Below the pieces are notes generated by a model, which saw only the letters and a program-made list of their open reading frames with translations, was not told where the DNA came from and did no database searches. From the NCBI GenBank assembly GCA_900457075.1, contig UGYN01000002.1, positions 124,001 to 188,000 of the forward strand: DNA of 64,000 bases, given 5' to 3'. Position 1 is the first letter of the stretch; each line of letters opens with the position of its first letter. This document shows positions 27,395-38,323 of the stretch, one piece after another. This stretch comes from Serratia quinivorans. Its GTDB lineage: Bacteria > Pseudomonadota > Gammaproteobacteria > Enterobacterales > Enterobacteriaceae. A program made the translations under genes and the position numbers.

Positions 27395-27415
27395 TTATTA
27401 CGCAGAGTAAAATAA
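27395..27415 (-). promoter_or_regulatory. Mlc-like operator at the ptsG promoter
   Basis: On the minus strand TTATTTTACTCTGCGTAATA(A) forms a partial dyad TTATT...AATAA matching the E. coli ptsG Mlc site; TACTCT inside it would be the -10 box of P1. The leader downstream has a GGGTG-CTCAGA-CACCC hairpin. Confidence 0.65.
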
Positions 27416-27430
27416 ATAGGCTGCGCAATG

Positions 27431-27446
27431 TTTGATGACAGTCACG
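27431..27446. promoter_or_regulatory. Candidate CRP site upstream of ptsG
   Basis: TTTGA-N6-TCACG is a one-mismatch-per-half match to the CRP consensus TGTGA-N6-TCACA, placed about 20 bases above the Mlc site. The rest of the 27286-27623 interval is AT-rich and otherwise unremarkable. Confidence 0.4.
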
Positions 27447-27623
27447 TTTCGATGAACAAAACCGGGTATTTTTCTTATATCGCCCATTTTTTGTTAAAAA
27501 TGAGCAATAAATGCCCGCACCTCGCCCGAAAAACGGGTGGGAACATTACCCGTTTCGGCGATTAATTACGAGCTTAAAAAGAATTCAGATTTCGTTAACC
27601 ACAGCTATAGCCTAGGCCAAAGA

Positions 27624-28400
27624 TTAGAGTTCGATGTGAAATAAGCGTGAAAAGTTGGCGGTGGTGGCTTCAGCCAGCGTTTCCAGGCTCACGCCCTTCA
27701 ATACCGCCATGTATTCAGCCACATCGCGCACATAGGCAGGTTGGTTTTCTTTGCCGCGATGCGGCACCGGAGCCAGATACGGCGAGTCGGTTTCCACCAG
27801 AATACGATCCAGTGGCACATAGCGCGCCACTTCACGCAGTTGCTCTGCATTGCGGAAGGTCAGGATGCCTGAGAAAGAAATGTAGAACCCCAGATCCAGC
27901 AACGCCTCTGCGGTAGCGCAATCTTCGGTGAAGCAGTGCAATACTCCGCCACAGTCCTGGGCATTTTCTTCACGCAGAATAGCCAGTGTGTCTTCCCGTG
28001 CATCTCGGGTATGCACGATCACCGGCTTGTTCAGATCTCGGCCGATACGAATATGTTCACGGAACGACGCTTGCTGCAGCTCAAGATTGTCTTTCTGATA
28101 GAAGTAGTCCAGCCCGGTTTCACCCAGTGCCACCACCTGCTCTGCTGCCGCCAAACGGCGCAGCTCAGCGTAGTCGTAGCCCCCCTCCAGATTGAGCGGA
28201 TGCACCCCGCAGGAGAAGGCCACGTCATCGCGTTGGCCAATCAATTGCGTCATCGCCTGATAGCCCGGCAAAGTGGTGGCCACCGCCAGCACGTAACCGA
28301 CATCGCGCGCCTTGGCCTTCGCCAAGGCATCATCCACATTTTGATGCAGAGTTTGGTAATCCAGGCCGTCGAGGTGACAATGAGAATCTACTAACAACAT
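27624..28400 (-). CDS. ycfH: TatD-family metal-dependent hydrolase YcfH
   Basis: 258 residues (E. coli 265). TIM-barrel nuclease-like hydrolase with the metal ligands in DSHCHLDG (N-terminus), GETGLDYF, VIVHTRDA, LHCFTEDC and the ETDSPYLAP motif near the C-terminus. Last gene of the conserved plsX-to-ycfH order, 14 bases behind holB, so probably co-transcribed with it. Confidence 0.94.
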   Translation of the reverse strand: MLLVDSHCHLDGLDYQTLHQNVDDALAKAKARDVGYVLAVATTLPGYQAMTQLIGQRDDVAFSCGVHPLNLEGGYDYAELRRLAAAEQVVALGETGLDYFYQKDNLELQQASFREHIRIGRDLNKPVIVHTRDAREDTLAILREENAQDCGGVLHCFTEDCATAEALLDLGFYISFSGILTFRNAEQLREVARYVPLDRILVETDSPYLAPVPHRGKENQPAYVRDVAEYMAVLKGVSLETLAEATTANFSRLFHIEL

Positions 28401-28414
28401 AATATTTAACTCTT

Positions 28415-29422
28415 TTACAGCGAATGAGGGTGGAAATAGCCGGTAGCGCCGAGCAACTGCTCCCAGCCAAGTAACTGTTCGGTCAGCAGCAGTTCGCGGT
28501 TAACGCCGACGACGCTAAGCAACTGATGGCGACAATGCAGCCATTGCTGCACGGCTTGCTGCAGCGACGTGCTGCTCAGGCGGCTGGCCAGCTGGTGCAC
28601 CAGCGGTTGCTGATCCTGGTTCAGAACAAAGCCGGCGGCACCCTGCTGCCACTTCATGGCGTCCATCAACAACGAACATAGCCAGTGTAGCCGCTCAGCG
28701 ACGTCTTCGTGATTCAATACCGGCAGCAGCGACAACATGTCGTGCTGCGGCAAAGCGGCACTCAGGGCCGCGCACAGCGCGCTACGTTGTTGCCAATGTT
28801 CCGGCTGGAGTAATTGCTCTGCGGCCAAGGGTGCGCCGTCATGCAAGCGCAAGGCGGTCAGGAGATCGATCTGATTACCCGGCGTCTGCCGATTCAGCCA
28901 TTGCAGACTGAGCTGTTCGTCCGGACTGGCGAGATGCCAGTACAAACAACGGCTGCGCAGCGTTGCCAGCAGGCGTGAAGGCTCACGGCAGCTCAGCAGG
29001 AAATAGGTTTTTTCCGGCGGTTCTTCCAACGTTTTCAACAGGGCATTGGCGGCAGCCTCGGTCAGCAACTCCGCCTGCGGTAGCCAGATCACCTTGGCAC
29101 CGCCCTGCTGCGCATGAGAATAAAGGATCTCAATCAGCTGGCGGATGGGCTCCACCCCCAGGCTGCTTTTGCCTTTTTCCGGCGTCAGCACGTGATAATC
29201 CGGGTGATTTCCTGCCAGCATCAACCGACAGCTATGGCATTCACCGCAGCTTTTCTCACCGTTGCGACGTTGGCAGATCAGCCAACGGCTCAGGCCATAG
29301 GCCAGCGCATCCTCACCATGGCCGGCAGCGGCATGCAACAACAGTGCGTGATGACCGCGCCCGGTAGCATATTGCCCGACCAACTGGCGGTAAGGGGTAT
29401 TCAGCCACGGGTACCAGTTCAT
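28415..29422 (-). CDS. holB: DNA polymerase III delta' subunit
   Basis: 335 residues from [18 protein letters not shown] (E. coli 334); the longer in-frame extension upstream overlaps tmk and is not used. Clamp-loader subunit with AAA+ fold, a zinc module in SCGECHSCRLMLAGNHPDYH, the arginine-finger SRC motif (LATLRSRCLYW) and a C-terminal collar domain. Its ATG overlaps the tmk stop by one base (TAATG). Confidence 0.96.
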   Translation of the reverse strand: MNWYPWLNTPYRQLVGQYATGRGHHALLLHAAAGHGEDALAYGLSRWLICQRRNGEKSCGECHSCRLMLAGNHPDYHVLTPEKGKSSLGVEPIRQLIEILYSHAQQGGAKVIWLPQAELLTEAAANALLKTLEEPPEKTYFLLSCREPSRLLATLRSRCLYWHLASPDEQLSLQWLNRQTPGNQIDLLTALRLHDGAPLAAEQLLQPEHWQQRSALCAALSAALPQHDMLSLLPVLNHEDVAERLHWLCSLLMDAMKWQQGAAGFVLNQDQQPLVHQLASRLSSTSLQQAVQQWLHCRHQLLSVVGVNRELLLTEQLLGWEQLLGATGYFHPHSL

Positions 29423-30060
29423 TACGCGCCTTCCTGCTGCTGTAACCATTGGCTGACGCAACGACGAATCGCCGCCGTCACCTGATCAAGCGATTGAGAA
29501 GCATCTACGGTGATGATGGACGCATCTTGCGCCGCCAACTCCTGATAACGTGCGCGGGTACGTTCAAAGAATGGCAATGCTTCCTGTTCGATACGATCCA
29601 GTTCACCCCGTGCTCGGGCACGCTGCAGACCCACTATCGGCGGCAAATCCAGATAAAGCGTCAGATCGGGACGAAACTCCCCTAATACCGTGTCACGCAG
29701 CGAGGCCATAAGTTGTTGATCCACACCCCGACCACCGCCCTGGTAGGCTTGAGAAGACAGGTCGTGCCGATCGCCAACCACCCAGGCACCGCGCGCTAAA
29801 GCCGGTTTGATCACCGTTTCCACCAACTGTACACGGGCCGCATACAGCATCAGTACCTCGGCCTTGATGGTCGGCAGTTCGCCCTCCACGCCGCGTTTGA
29901 ACAGGTCGCGCAGTTTTTCTGCCAACGGCGTGCCGCCGGGTTCACGGGTAAAGGCAATGTCGTTGATACCATGTTCGCGCAGTACGTCGACTACGGTATC
30001 GCGTGCGGTCGTTTTGCCCGCACCTTCAAGCCCTTCGATAACCACGAATTTACTTTTCAT
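29422..30060 (-). CDS. tmk: Thymidylate kinase
   Basis: 212 residues (E. coli 213). dTMP to dTDP phosphorylation. P-loop [13 protein letters not shown] at residues 8-20, [15 protein letters not shown] (DRX-type substrate motif), [20 protein letters not shown] and the LID region [17 protein letters not shown]. Overlaps mltG by 11 bases. Confidence 0.97.
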   Translation of the reverse strand: MKSKFVVIEGLEGAGKTTARDTVVDVLREHGINDIAFTREPGGTPLAEKLRDLFKRGVEGELPTIKAEVLMLYAARVQLVETVIKPALARGAWVVGDRHDLSSQAYQGGGRGVDQQLMASLRDTVLGEFRPDLTLYLDLPPIVGLQRARARGELDRIEQEALPFFERTRARYQELAAQDASIITVDASQSLDQVTAAIRRCVSQWLQQQEGA

Positions 30061-31078
30061 TCTTTTCCTTTAACGCCTGACGATAGGCACGCACCGCCTG
30101 ATTATGGCTGGCCAGGTTGGTGGTAAATTGATGCCCGCCCTTACCGTCGGCAACAAAGTACAAATAAGGCGTCTTGGCCGGATTGGCAGCGGCCTCCAGC
30201 GAAGCCTGGCTTGGCATGGCAATCGGCGTTGGCGGCAGACCGTTGATCACGTAGGTGTTGTACGGCGTCGGCGTTTCCAAATCCTTGCGGGTAATGTTGC
30301 CATTATACGCCTCGCCCATGCCGTAGATCACCGTCGGGTCGGTCTGCAAACGCATGCCAATACGCAGGCGATTAATGAATACCGAGGCCACTTTGGTACG
30401 TTCCTCCGGTACCGCAGTCTCTTTCTCAATGATTGAGGCCATGGTCAGCAACTCTTCCGGCGTTTTGTACGGCAAACTGGCCTCACGGCCCTGCCAGGCG
30501 CTCTCCAATGCTTTAATCATACGCAGGTGGGCACGCTTCAACAGCGCCATATCGCTCATGCCTGCGGTATACAGATAGGTATCCGGGTACAGGCGCCCTT
30601 CCGGATTGGTGCCTTCTGGCAAGCCTAGCGCCTTGGCAATTTCCGCCTCGCTTTTACCGGCCAGGGTATGTTTGAGGTATTTTGACTGTTGCAGCACCAG
30701 CAGCCAGTCCCGCAGCCGGGAACCTTCAATAAAGCGCGCGCTGAATTGGGCTTCTTTACCGCTGGCCAACAGTTTAAGCATTTGACGCACCGTCATACCC
30801 GGCGTAAAGCGATAGGTTCCAGCCTTAAACTCGGCCAATTCCGGCTCCAGGCGCAGCAACCAAGGGAACCACTGGCCATTGCGGATCAGTTTGTCCCGCA
30901 CCAGCAGCCCCTCCAGGGCTACCCGACCGGTCCCTGCCGGCAGTTTGAAAATGGCTTCCTGCTGGATCGCCAATGGCGTATCCGCGAAGCGTTCAACCTT
31001 CTGGTAGCCCCAAAACAGCAGGCCCAATACCAGAACAACAATAATAGAAACGAACTTCAGCTTTCTTTTCTTCATCAA
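30050..31078 (-). CDS. mltG: Endolytic murein transglycosylase
   Basis: 342 residues (E. coli MltG/YceG 340). Inner-membrane anchored enzyme that cuts nascent peptidoglycan strands. N-terminal TM ([20 protein letters not shown]), LysM-like domain, and the YceG catalytic domain with the active glutamate in [20 protein letters not shown], then [20 protein letters not shown] and [17 protein letters not shown]. Confidence 0.96.
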   Translation of the reverse strand: MMKKRKLKFVSIIVVLVLGLLFWGYQKVERFADTPLAIQQEAIFKLPAGTGRVALEGLLVRDKLIRNGQWFPWLLRLEPELAEFKAGTYRFTPGMTVRQMLKLLASGKEAQFSARFIEGSRLRDWLLVLQQSKYLKHTLAGKSEAEIAKALGLPEGTNPEGRLYPDTYLYTAGMSDMALLKRAHLRMIKALESAWQGREASLPYKTPEELLTMASIIEKETAVPEERTKVASVFINRLRIGMRLQTDPTVIYGMGEAYNGNITRKDLETPTPYNTYVINGLPPTPIAMPSQASLEAAANPAKTPYLYFVADGKGGHQFTTNLASHNQAVRAYRQALKEKNEK

Positions 31079-31088
31079 TCAGCCATCG

Positions 31089-31886
31089 TTAACAGTGTGG
31101 GCGCAAAAAATCATAAAGTTGGCGCGAAGGGTAACGCCATGATTGCGCAGTATTGACCGGCAGCAACGGCATTAACGCATTGCTCACCAGCACTTCTTCG
31201 GCATCGGCCAGCGTCTCCAGCGGCTCACTGACGCAATGCAGCGAGTATTCACTGCCCGCCAGCAGCTCAATAACCCGGCGACGCATCAGCCCAGCCACGC
31301 CTGCCTGGCTCAAATCTGGCGTAAATACCGCTTTCCCCTTACGCCAGAACAAATTAGCCGCACAGCATTCCACCAGCATACCGGCAGTGTCAAGCACCAG
31401 CGCCTCGTCGGCGGTTGTCTGGTCAAGATGCGTGCGGATCAACACCTGCTCCAAACGATTCAGATGCTTTAGCCCAGCCAACAGGGGATTGCGCCCCAGC
31501 GCTACCGGACTGAGCGTCAGGCTGATGCCCTGCTCTCGCCATGGCAAATAGTGCATGGGATAGGTGCTACGAGAGACTATGCGTGTGGGAGCCTCACACC
31601 CTTGCGGGCTGTACCCCCTGCCACCGCTGCCGCGAGTCAGTATCGCTTTGACCACGCCCAATGGGATTGATTCTGCTGCGCGCACCATTTCATCTTCCAA
31701 AGCATTCCAGTCGCAGGACGGCAGCATCAGCCGTTGCGCTGCCAACTGCAGCCGCTCGATATGCCAGGGCAGCAGGTCTATTTTCCCCTCAATCACCCGG
31801 GCGGTAGTGAAACAGCCGTCACCAAATTGCAAACCGCGATCGCTTGGCGCTAGCGCATCGTGCTGATGTCCATTAATCCAGTACAT
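31089..31886 (-). CDS. pabC: Aminodeoxychorismate lyase
   Basis: 265 residues (E. coli 269). PLP enzyme of the fold-type IV aminotransferase family that converts aminodeoxychorismate into p-aminobenzoate for folate. DRGLQFGDGCFTTARV at the start, LTRGSGGRGYSPQGCEAPTR, the Schiff-base lysine in GLKHLNRLEQVL and a CCAANLFWRKGKAVFTPDL stretch. Ten bases upstream of mltG. Confidence 0.95.
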   Translation of the reverse strand: MYWINGHQHDALAPSDRGLQFGDGCFTTARVIEGKIDLLPWHIERLQLAAQRLMLPSCDWNALEDEMVRAAESIPLGVVKAILTRGSGGRGYSPQGCEAPTRIVSRSTYPMHYLPWREQGISLTLSPVALGRNPLLAGLKHLNRLEQVLIRTHLDQTTADEALVLDTAGMLVECCAANLFWRKGKAVFTPDLSQAGVAGLMRRRVIELLAGSEYSLHCVSEPLETLADAEEVLVSNALMPLLPVNTAQSWRYPSRQLYDFLRPHC

Positions 31887-32008
31887 AGACTCCCCCTGAC
31901 CGCGTTGGTATGACTACAGAATAACAGGCGCAGGTGCCGTTAGCAGCAGCTTGCCGTTTGGCCACAGTGCCGACAAGCAGAGCTTTCCGAGTAGCGGGTC
32001 AGCGCCAT

Positions 32009-32043
32009 AAAAAAAGCCCGGTTTAAAAAACCGGGCTTTTTTA
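32009..32043 (-). terminator. Terminator between fabF and pabC
   Basis: GCCCGG(TTT) at 32015-32023 pairs with (AAA)CCGGGC at 32028-32036 with A-tract before and T-tract after, so it can work in both directions. It follows fabF on the minus strand. Confidence 0.88.
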
Positions 32044-32062
32044 CCGTCTGCCAGCAGAGGCA

Positions 32063-33304
32063 TTACACCTTGCGAAAGATCAGTGAACCGTTGGTGCCGC
32101 CGAAACCGAAGGAGTTACACAGCGTGTACTGCATATCACTCACCTGGCGAGCTTCATGCGGAACAAAGTCCAAATCGCAACCATCATCCGGATTATCCAG
32201 GTTGATGGTTGGCGGGACGGCCTGGTCACGCAATGCCAATACGGTGAAGATCGACTCGATCGCACCTGCGGCACCTAACAGGTGGCCGGTCATCGATTTG
32301 GTCGAGCTGACCATCACGCGCTGTGCATCGCTGCCAAATACCGACTTCACCGCCTGCGTTTCGGCTTTGTCACCGGCCGGCGTTGAAGTGCCATGCGCAT
32401 TGATATAACCAATTTGTGACGTAGTCACACCAGCATCAAGCAACGCATTTTCCATCGCCAGCGCTGCGCCCGCACCATTTTCAGGGGGTGACGTCATGTG
32501 ATAAGCATCGCTGCTCATCCCAAAACCGACGACTTCAGCATAAATCTTGGCGCCGCGTTTTTTGGCGTGTTCGTACTCTTCCAGCACCATCATGCCGGCA
32601 CCGTCACCCAGCACAAAACCGTCACGGTCTTTGTCCCACGGGCGGCTGGCCGCTTGAGGATCTTCGTTACGGGTCGACAACGCGCGTGCTGCGCCGAAGC
32701 CGCCGACACCCAACGGAGTACTGGCTTTCTCTGCCCCACCGGCCAGCATGACGTCGGCATCATTGTAAGCAATGATACGCGCAGCATGACCAATGTTATG
32801 CACACCTGAAGTACAGGCGGTGGCGATCGAAATGCTCGGGCCACGCATGCCGTACATGATGGTCAGGTGGCCTGCAATCATGTTTACGATGGTTGACGGC
32901 ACAAAAAACGGACTGATTTTCCGTGGGCCACCGTTAACCAGTGAACTGTGGTTCTCTTCAATCAAACCCAGGCCGCCGATGCCGGAGCCGATAGCGGCAC
33001 CAATGCGGCTGGCGTTAGCCTCGGTGATATCCAATTGTGCATCCTGCATGGCTTGCATGCCGGCAGCGATACCGTATTGGATGAAGGCGTCCATCTTGCG
33101 CGCATCTTTGCGTGAGATGAAATCCTCTGAATTAAAATTCTTTACCAGGCCAGCAAACTTGGTCGCATAGGCTGCGGTATCGAAATGGTCGATCAGGCTG
33201 ATGCCACTCTGACCGGCAAGAAGAGCTGTCCATGTGGACTCTACCGTATTGCCGACAGGAGACAACATGCCCAGTCCGGTCACAACTACTCGACGCTTAG
33301 ACAC
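32063..33304 (-). CDS. fabF: 3-oxoacyl-ACP synthase II
   Basis: 413 residues (E. coli 413). Condensing enzyme of fatty acid elongation, needed for temperature control of vaccenate. Catalytic Cys in [13 protein letters not shown] and the two histidines in [11 protein letters not shown] and [34 protein letters not shown] start; ends [15 protein letters not shown]. Confidence 0.97.
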   Translation of the reverse strand: MSKRRVVVTGLGMLSPVGNTVESTWTALLAGQSGISLIDHFDTAAYATKFAGLVKNFNSEDFISRKDARKMDAFIQYGIAAGMQAMQDAQLDITEANASRIGAAIGSGIGGLGLIEENHSSLVNGGPRKISPFFVPSTIVNMIAGHLTIMYGMRGPSISIATACTSGVHNIGHAARIIAYNDADVMLAGGAEKASTPLGVGGFGAARALSTRNEDPQAASRPWDKDRDGFVLGDGAGMMVLEEYEHAKKRGAKIYAEVVGFGMSSDAYHMTSPPENGAGAALAMENALLDAGVTTSQIGYINAHGTSTPAGDKAETQAVKSVFGSDAQRVMVSSTKSMTGHLLGAAGAIESIFTVLALRDQAVPPTINLDNPDDGCDLDFVPHEARQVSDMQYTLCNSFGFGGTNGSLIFRKV

Positions 33305-33385
33305 GTTTGTCCTCCAAGGAGGGAAAATATGACACTAGGGATAGAAAAAACTTAGGCGGTCGAGTGACCGCCTAGATATGTTCTC

Positions 33386-33622
33386 TTACTGCTGGCTGGC
33401 GTTGATGAAATCAATAGCTGCCTGAACAGTAGTGATTTTCTCAGCTTCTTCGTCTGGAATCTCTGTGTCGAACTCTTCTTCCAGAGCCATTACCAGCTCA
33501 ACGGTGTCAAGAGAATCAGCACCCAGATCTTCAACGAAAGAAGCGTTATTTAAAACTTCTTCCTGTTTAACACCCAACTGCTCAACAATGATTTTCTTAA
33601 CGCGTTCTTCGATAGTGCTCAT
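33386..33622 (-). CDS. acpP: Acyl carrier protein
   Basis: 78 residues, acidic, as in E. coli. The 4'-phosphopantetheine attaches to Ser37 (counting Met) in [14 protein letters not shown]. Four-helix bundle; carries the growing acyl chain. A 154-base gap to fabG probably holds an own promoter. Confidence 0.99.
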   Translation of the reverse strand: MSTIEERVKKIIVEQLGVKQEEVLNNASFVEDLGADSLDTVELVMALEEEFDTEIPDEEAEKITTVQAAIDFINASQQ

Positions 33623-33776
33623 ACTCTTAAATTTCCTATCAAAACTCGCTTTCGCGATGGTTTTCGTAGTGTATAAAATGTTGAAAAAGATGCAACTAAA
33701 TCCCGGCTGGTCAAACCACGATTTTACGCTATTCTGCGGTTTTTACCCCAAATAACGCAAATAGTTTTCGCATTTT

Positions 33777-34511
33777 TTAAATCATGTACATGCCGCCATT
33801 GACATGCAACGTTTCACCGGTGATGTAGCCAGCCTCATCAGAGGCTAAAAATGCAACAGCGCTGGCGATTTCTTTAGCATCCCCCAGCCGATTGGCTGGA
33901 ACTGATGACAAAATGCCTGCACGCTGATCATCTGTCAACGCCCGTGTCATGTCCGTCTCAATAAAGCCAGGTGCCACGACGTTGACCGTAATGCCACGCG
34001 AAGCAACTTCGCGTGCCAAAGACTTGCTAAAACCAATCAGACCGGCTTTAGCCGCCGCGTAATTAGCCTGCCCTGCGTTCCCCATGGTACCAACTACGGA
34101 ACCGATGGTGATGATACGGCCAAACCGCTTTTTCATCATAGCTCGCATTACCGCTTTTGACAGACGGAATACGGAAGTCAGATTGGTGTTCAGGATATCC
34201 TGCCACTCGTCGTCCTTCATACGCATCAGGAGGTTATCACGCGTAATACCGGCATTATTCACTAAAATGTCGATTTCGCCAAATTCAGCACGAATAGATG
34301 CCAGAACGCTGTCGATAGATTGAGCATCGACCACATTCAACGCAAACCCTTTGCCGCTTGCACCCAGGTAGCTGCTGATAGCCTCAGCGCCGCTTTCACT
34401 GGTGGCGGTGCCGATGACTTTGGCGCCACGTGCCACAAACGTTTCTGCAATAGCCCGGCCAATACCCCGGCTGGCGCCGGTGACCAGAACAACTTTACCT
34501 TCGAAGCTCAT
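33777..34511 (-). CDS. fabG: 3-oxoacyl-ACP reductase
   Basis: 244 residues, same as E. coli. Short-chain dehydrogenase: NADPH site VTGASRGIGRAIAE, NNAGITRDNL, and the catalytic Ser-Tyr-Lys in IGSVVGTMGNAGQANYAAAK. Ends GETLHVNGGMYMI as in the family. Confidence 0.98.
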   Translation of the reverse strand: MSFEGKVVLVTGASRGIGRAIAETFVARGAKVIGTATSESGAEAISSYLGASGKGFALNVVDAQSIDSVLASIRAEFGEIDILVNNAGITRDNLLMRMKDDEWQDILNTNLTSVFRLSKAVMRAMMKKRFGRIITIGSVVGTMGNAGQANYAAAKAGLIGFSKSLAREVASRGITVNVVAPGFIETDMTRALTDDQRAGILSSVPANRLGDAKEIASAVAFLASDEAGYITGETLHVNGGMYMI

Positions 34512-34522
34512 TGTTTTCCTCT

Positions 34523-35453
34523 TTATTGTTCAAGCGCCGCTGTCAGGCTGGCTGCGTCATTAACCGCCGCCGCCGTCAGGGTGTCAACAATACGTTTAGT
34601 CAGACCGGTCAGAACTTTACCCGGACCAACCTCTAGCAGCAAGGTAACGCCCAGTGCTGCCATAAACTCTACGCTTTCGGTCCAACGTACCGGGCTGTAC
34701 AACTGACGCACCAGTGCACTGCGGATCGCTTCTGGATCGGTTTCGGTGCTCACGTCGACGTTATTCACCACCGGGACCTGCGGTGCGTTGAAGGTAATCT
34801 CCTGCAACGCCACAGCCAGCTTGTCTGCGGCCGGTTTCATCAGTGCGCAGTGCGAAGGCACGCTCACCGGCAATGGCAACGCACGCTTGGCGCCAGCGGC
34901 TTTACAGGCCGCACCAGCACGTTCAACCGCTTCTTTATTGCCGGCGATCACCACCTGGCCCGGTGAGTTAAAGTTCACCGGTGAAACAACCTGCCCCTGG
35001 GCAGACTCTTCACAAGCCTTGGCGATGGCGGCGTTGTCCAGGCCGATAATGGCGGACATCGCGCCAGTGCCTTCCGGCACCGCTTCCTGCATCAGTTTGC
35101 CGCGCAGCTCAACCAGACGGATTGCCGCCTGGAAATCCAGCACGCCCCGCACACACCAGCGCCGAGTATTCACCCAGGCTATGGCCAGCCATGATGGCAG
35201 GTGCTTTACCGCCCTGCTGCTGCCAGACGCGGAAAATGGCTACGGAAGCGGCCAGCAATGCCGGCTGCGTCTGCCAGGTTTTATTCAGTTCTTCCGCCGG
35301 CCCTTGCTGCACCAGCTGCCACAGGTCGTAACCCAGGACGGAAGAGGCTTCGCTGAAGGTCGCTTCAACGATCGGATATTGAGTGGCCAAATCGGCCAGC
35401 ATGCCCAGAGTCTGTGAACCCTGGCCTGGAAAAACAAAAGCAAATTGCGTCAT
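34523..35453 (-). pseudogene. fabD: Malonyl-CoA:ACP transacylase FabD, frameshifted as read
   Basis: The first frame (MTQFAFVFPGQGSQTLGMLA) contains the active serine motif GHSLGEYSAL and then runs wrong (CAGRAGFPGGNPSG). The rest (VLDFQAAIRLVELRGKLMQE ... LEQ) follows in the next frame. On the coding strand GCGGGGCGTG has four G (35145-35148) where three would give CAGVLDFQAA; the repaired protein is about 309 residues as in E. coli. Since fabD is essential and all other residues, including the histidine in VPSHCALM, are intact, a sequencing error is far more likely than loss. Confidence 0.93.
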
Positions 35454-35470
35454 TTTTTCTTCCTGTTATA

Positions 35471-36424
35471 TCAGAAACGAACCAGCGCCGAGCCCCAGGT
35501 AAAGCCGCCGCCAAAGGCTTCCAGCAGCACCAGTTGGCCGCGTTGGATCCGCCCATCACGCACCGCTTCGTCGAGCGCTGCAGGGACCGAGGCGGCAGAA
35601 GTGTTACCGTGACGATCGAGCGTCACTACCACTTTATCCATCCCCATACCCAATTTTTTCGCCGTCGCGCTGATAATACGCAAATTGGCCTGGTGCGGCA
35701 CCAGCCAGTCCAGCGCGCTGCGATCCAGATTATTGGCCTGCAGCGTTTCATCAACGATGTGAGCCAGTTCGGTAACCGCAACCTTGAAGACTTCATTACC
35801 CGCCATAGTGACATAGGCCGGCTTGTCCTGATCCTGACGATCCTTGAACGGCAAGGTCAACAAACCGCCGTAGCTGCCGTCGGCGTGCAGATGGGTCGAC
35901 AAAATGCCCGGCTCTTCAGAAGCCCCCAACAGCACCGCGCCTGCGCCATCACCAAACAGAATGATAGTGCCGCGATCTTCCGGATCCAGCGTGCGTGACA
36001 ACACGTCTGCGCCGATCACCAGAGCATGCTTCACCGCGCCGTTTTTAACATACTGATCGGCGACGCTCAACGCATAGGTGAAACCGGCACAGGCCGCAGC
36101 CAGATCGAATGCCGCACAGTCTTTGATGCCCAGCATCTGCTGCACCTGGCAGGCGGAACTTGGAAATGCGTGGGTCGAGGTGGTGGTAGCCACAACGATC
36201 AGCCCGATGTCTTCTTTAGCCACACCTGCCATTTCCAGCGCTTTTTCAGCAGCGTGGAAACCCATCGTCGCAACTGTTTCATCAGCGGCGGCAATACGGC
36301 GTTCACGGATACCCGTACGTGAGACGATCCACTCGTCAGAGGTATCCACCATTTTTTCAAGGTCAGCGTTGGTGCGCACTTGTACGGGTAAATAACTCCC
36401 CGTACCGAGAATCTTTGTATACAT
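35471..36424 (-). CDS. fabH: 3-oxoacyl-ACP synthase III
   Basis: 317 residues (E. coli 317). Starts fatty acid synthesis with acetyl-CoA and malonyl-ACP. Catalytic Cys112 in [13 protein letters not shown], His244 in VPHQANLRI and Asn274 in [14 protein letters not shown]. Six bases downstream of plsX. Confidence 0.98.
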   Translation of the reverse strand: MYTKILGTGSYLPVQVRTNADLEKMVDTSDEWIVSRTGIRERRIAAADETVATMGFHAAEKALEMAGVAKEDIGLIVVATTTSTHAFPSSACQVQQMLGIKDCAAFDLAAACAGFTYALSVADQYVKNGAVKHALVIGADVLSRTLDPEDRGTIILFGDGAGAVLLGASEEPGILSTHLHADGSYGGLLTLPFKDRQDQDKPAYVTMAGNEVFKVAVTELAHIVDETLQANNLDRSALDWLVPHQANLRIISATAKKLGMGMDKVVVTLDRHGNTSAASVPAALDEAVRDGRIQRGQLVLLEAFGGGFTWGSALVRF

Positions 36425-36430
36425 GTACGA

Positions 36431-37465
36431 TCAGTCACTCTTAGGTAATACAGCTTCAAGGCGCGCAGCAATCCTGTCAGGGACTTGCCGCTGCACCGCC
36501 TGCACAGCCTGTTCGATTGCCACTGCAAACGCGTGTGGGTTTGCAGCGCCGTGGCTCTTGATTACGGTGCTGCGCAATCCTAACAGACATGCGCCATTAT
36601 ACTGGTCGGGGTTCAGGTGGCCGAACCGCTTTACCACCCGTTTTTGCAGCCAACGGCCCAACAATTTTAACCACCACGCCTGCTTGCCACCGTCTCCGGA
36701 TGATTTCAGCAGCGATAAAAATACCCTTACCACCCCTTCCATGGTCTTCAGGGTGACGTTACCCACAAAGCCGTCGCAGACCAACACATCGGTTTTACCG
36801 GTGAGAAGATCGTTGCCTTCCAGGTAACCAATATAGTTGATTGCCGGAGTATTTTTTAGCACGGCGGCCGCTTCGCGGATATTATCCAGGCCTTTGGTTT
36901 CTTCTTCACCAATATTCAGCAGCGCCACGCGAGGTTGCGCAATCCCCACCACCTCTTCGGCCATAACCGCACCCATCACCGCGAACTGCACCAGCATGGT
37001 ACTGTCGCATTCGACGTTGGCGCCCAGATCCAGCACCACGGTTTTGCCACCCAGCTGATTCGGGATCACCGTCATCAGCGCCGGCCGTTCAATACCGTCC
37101 AGCGGCTTGATCAGCATTTTCGCCAACCCCATCAACGCACCGGTATTACCTGCGCTGACACAACCTTGCGCATCGCCGTTTTTAGTCAGTTCCAGCGCAA
37201 TGCGCATGGAAGAACCGCGGCTGGCGCGTATCGCTTGTGAGGGTTTGGCGTCGCCGGCTATCACAGATTCAGCGGGCACAACTTGCAAACGTTCCAGAAG
37301 AACCGGATCGGCTTTGGCAAGTAAGGGAGAGAGGGTGTCGGGATTGCCGACCAGCAGAAGATGAAGCTGTAAATTAGAGGCCAGTGCCTGCAATGAAGCA
37401 GGCACTGTGACGCAGGGACCGAAGTCCCCGCCCATTGCATCTAACGCCAGGGTTAGACGAGTCAA
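36431..37465 (-). CDS. plsX: Phosphate acyltransferase PlsX
   Basis: 344 residues. Converts acyl-ACP to acyl-phosphate for phosphatidic acid synthesis by Pls[21 protein letters not shown] start, [60 protein letters not shown] and ends in a variable helical tail. Follows rpmF by about ten bases. Confidence 0.97.
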
Positions 37466-37476
37466 GGTATCGCTAC

Positions 37477-37644
37477 TTAGCCGATAACCTTGCGACCGCG
37501 GTAGAAACCGTCGGCAGTGATATGGTGACGCAGGTGAGTCTCGCCAGATGCTTTATCAACAGACAAAGTGGCGGTGGTCAGAGCATCGTGTGAACGACGC
37601 ATGCCACGCTTGGAACGGGTTGGTTTATTTTGTTGTACGGCCAT
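37477..37644 (-). CDS. rpmF: 50S ribosomal protein L32
   Basis: 55 residues: [40 protein letters not shown] and [16 protein letters not shown]. It is two residues shorter than E. coli L32 at the end. Basic protein of the large subunit, between yceD and plsX as in all enterobacteria. Confidence 0.97.
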   Translation of the reverse strand: MAVQQNKPTRSKRGMRRSHDALTTATLSVDKASGETHLRHHITADGFYRGRKVIG

Positions 37645-37660
37645 GGACCTTACTCCTTGA

Positions 37661-38182
37661 TTACTTATGCTTTAAACTGGCTAATACGGCAAATGGATTT
37701 GGTTTCTCCGCCTCTTCAGGCAGTTTGCCAAACACCATATCCGCTTCGGACACTTCACAGTGTTCAGATTCATGTACCGGGACGACAGGCAGTGAAAGAA
37801 TAATTTCGTCTTCAATCATTGCCAGCAGATCGACTTCGCCAAACTCATCGACTTCGATCGGCTCGTACGCTCCCGGTAATGCCTCAGCCTGCTCATCATT
37901 GACGACCGGGCTAAAACAATATGTTGTGTGAACATGATGTTCAAACGGAACTCCACAGCGTTGGCACATCAGCATTACCTGGACGTCCGCATGCCCTGTT
38001 ATCACCGCGAGGCGCTGGTTATCAATATCAAAGGATAACGAGACCTCAACATCACTGTCCACACTGACCACAGAGGCGGCGACACGTGTAACCTGCTCAG
38101 GCGCATAGGAACCAACATAGTCCAGGCGTTTCTGAGCGGTACGTACCGCATCAATGGTCAAGGGTAATTTTACCTTTTGCAT
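37661..38182 (-). CDS. yceD: 23S rRNA accumulation protein YceD (DUF177)
   Basis: 173 residues, the E. coli length. Involved in 23S rRNA synthesis or stability. Has the C-x2-C pair in [15 protein letters not shown] and the C-terminal [12 protein letters not shown] that is typical of the family. First gene of the yceD-rpmF-plsX-fab operon; divergent from yceF. Confidence 0.96.
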   Translation of the reverse strand: MQKVKLPLTIDAVRTAQKRLDYVGSYAPEQVTRVAASVVSVDSDVEVSLSFDIDNQRLAVITGHADVQVMLMCQRCGVPFEHHVHTTYCFSPVVNDEQAEALPGAYEPIEVDEFGEVDLLAMIEDEIILSLPVVPVHESEHCEVSEADMVFGKLPEEAEKPNPFAVLASLKHK

Positions 38183-38323
38183 AGGGCGCGCATATTAACT
38201 TTGTAACGACTTAGAGTCAAAGAAAAAGGCCGTAAAACGGCACCTTTCACCAATATTCGCTTCCTCAGCGGCGGACAGTTTAAAATGCCTACTCTATTTA
38301 CGCTACGGTTTACGAAAAAAATT

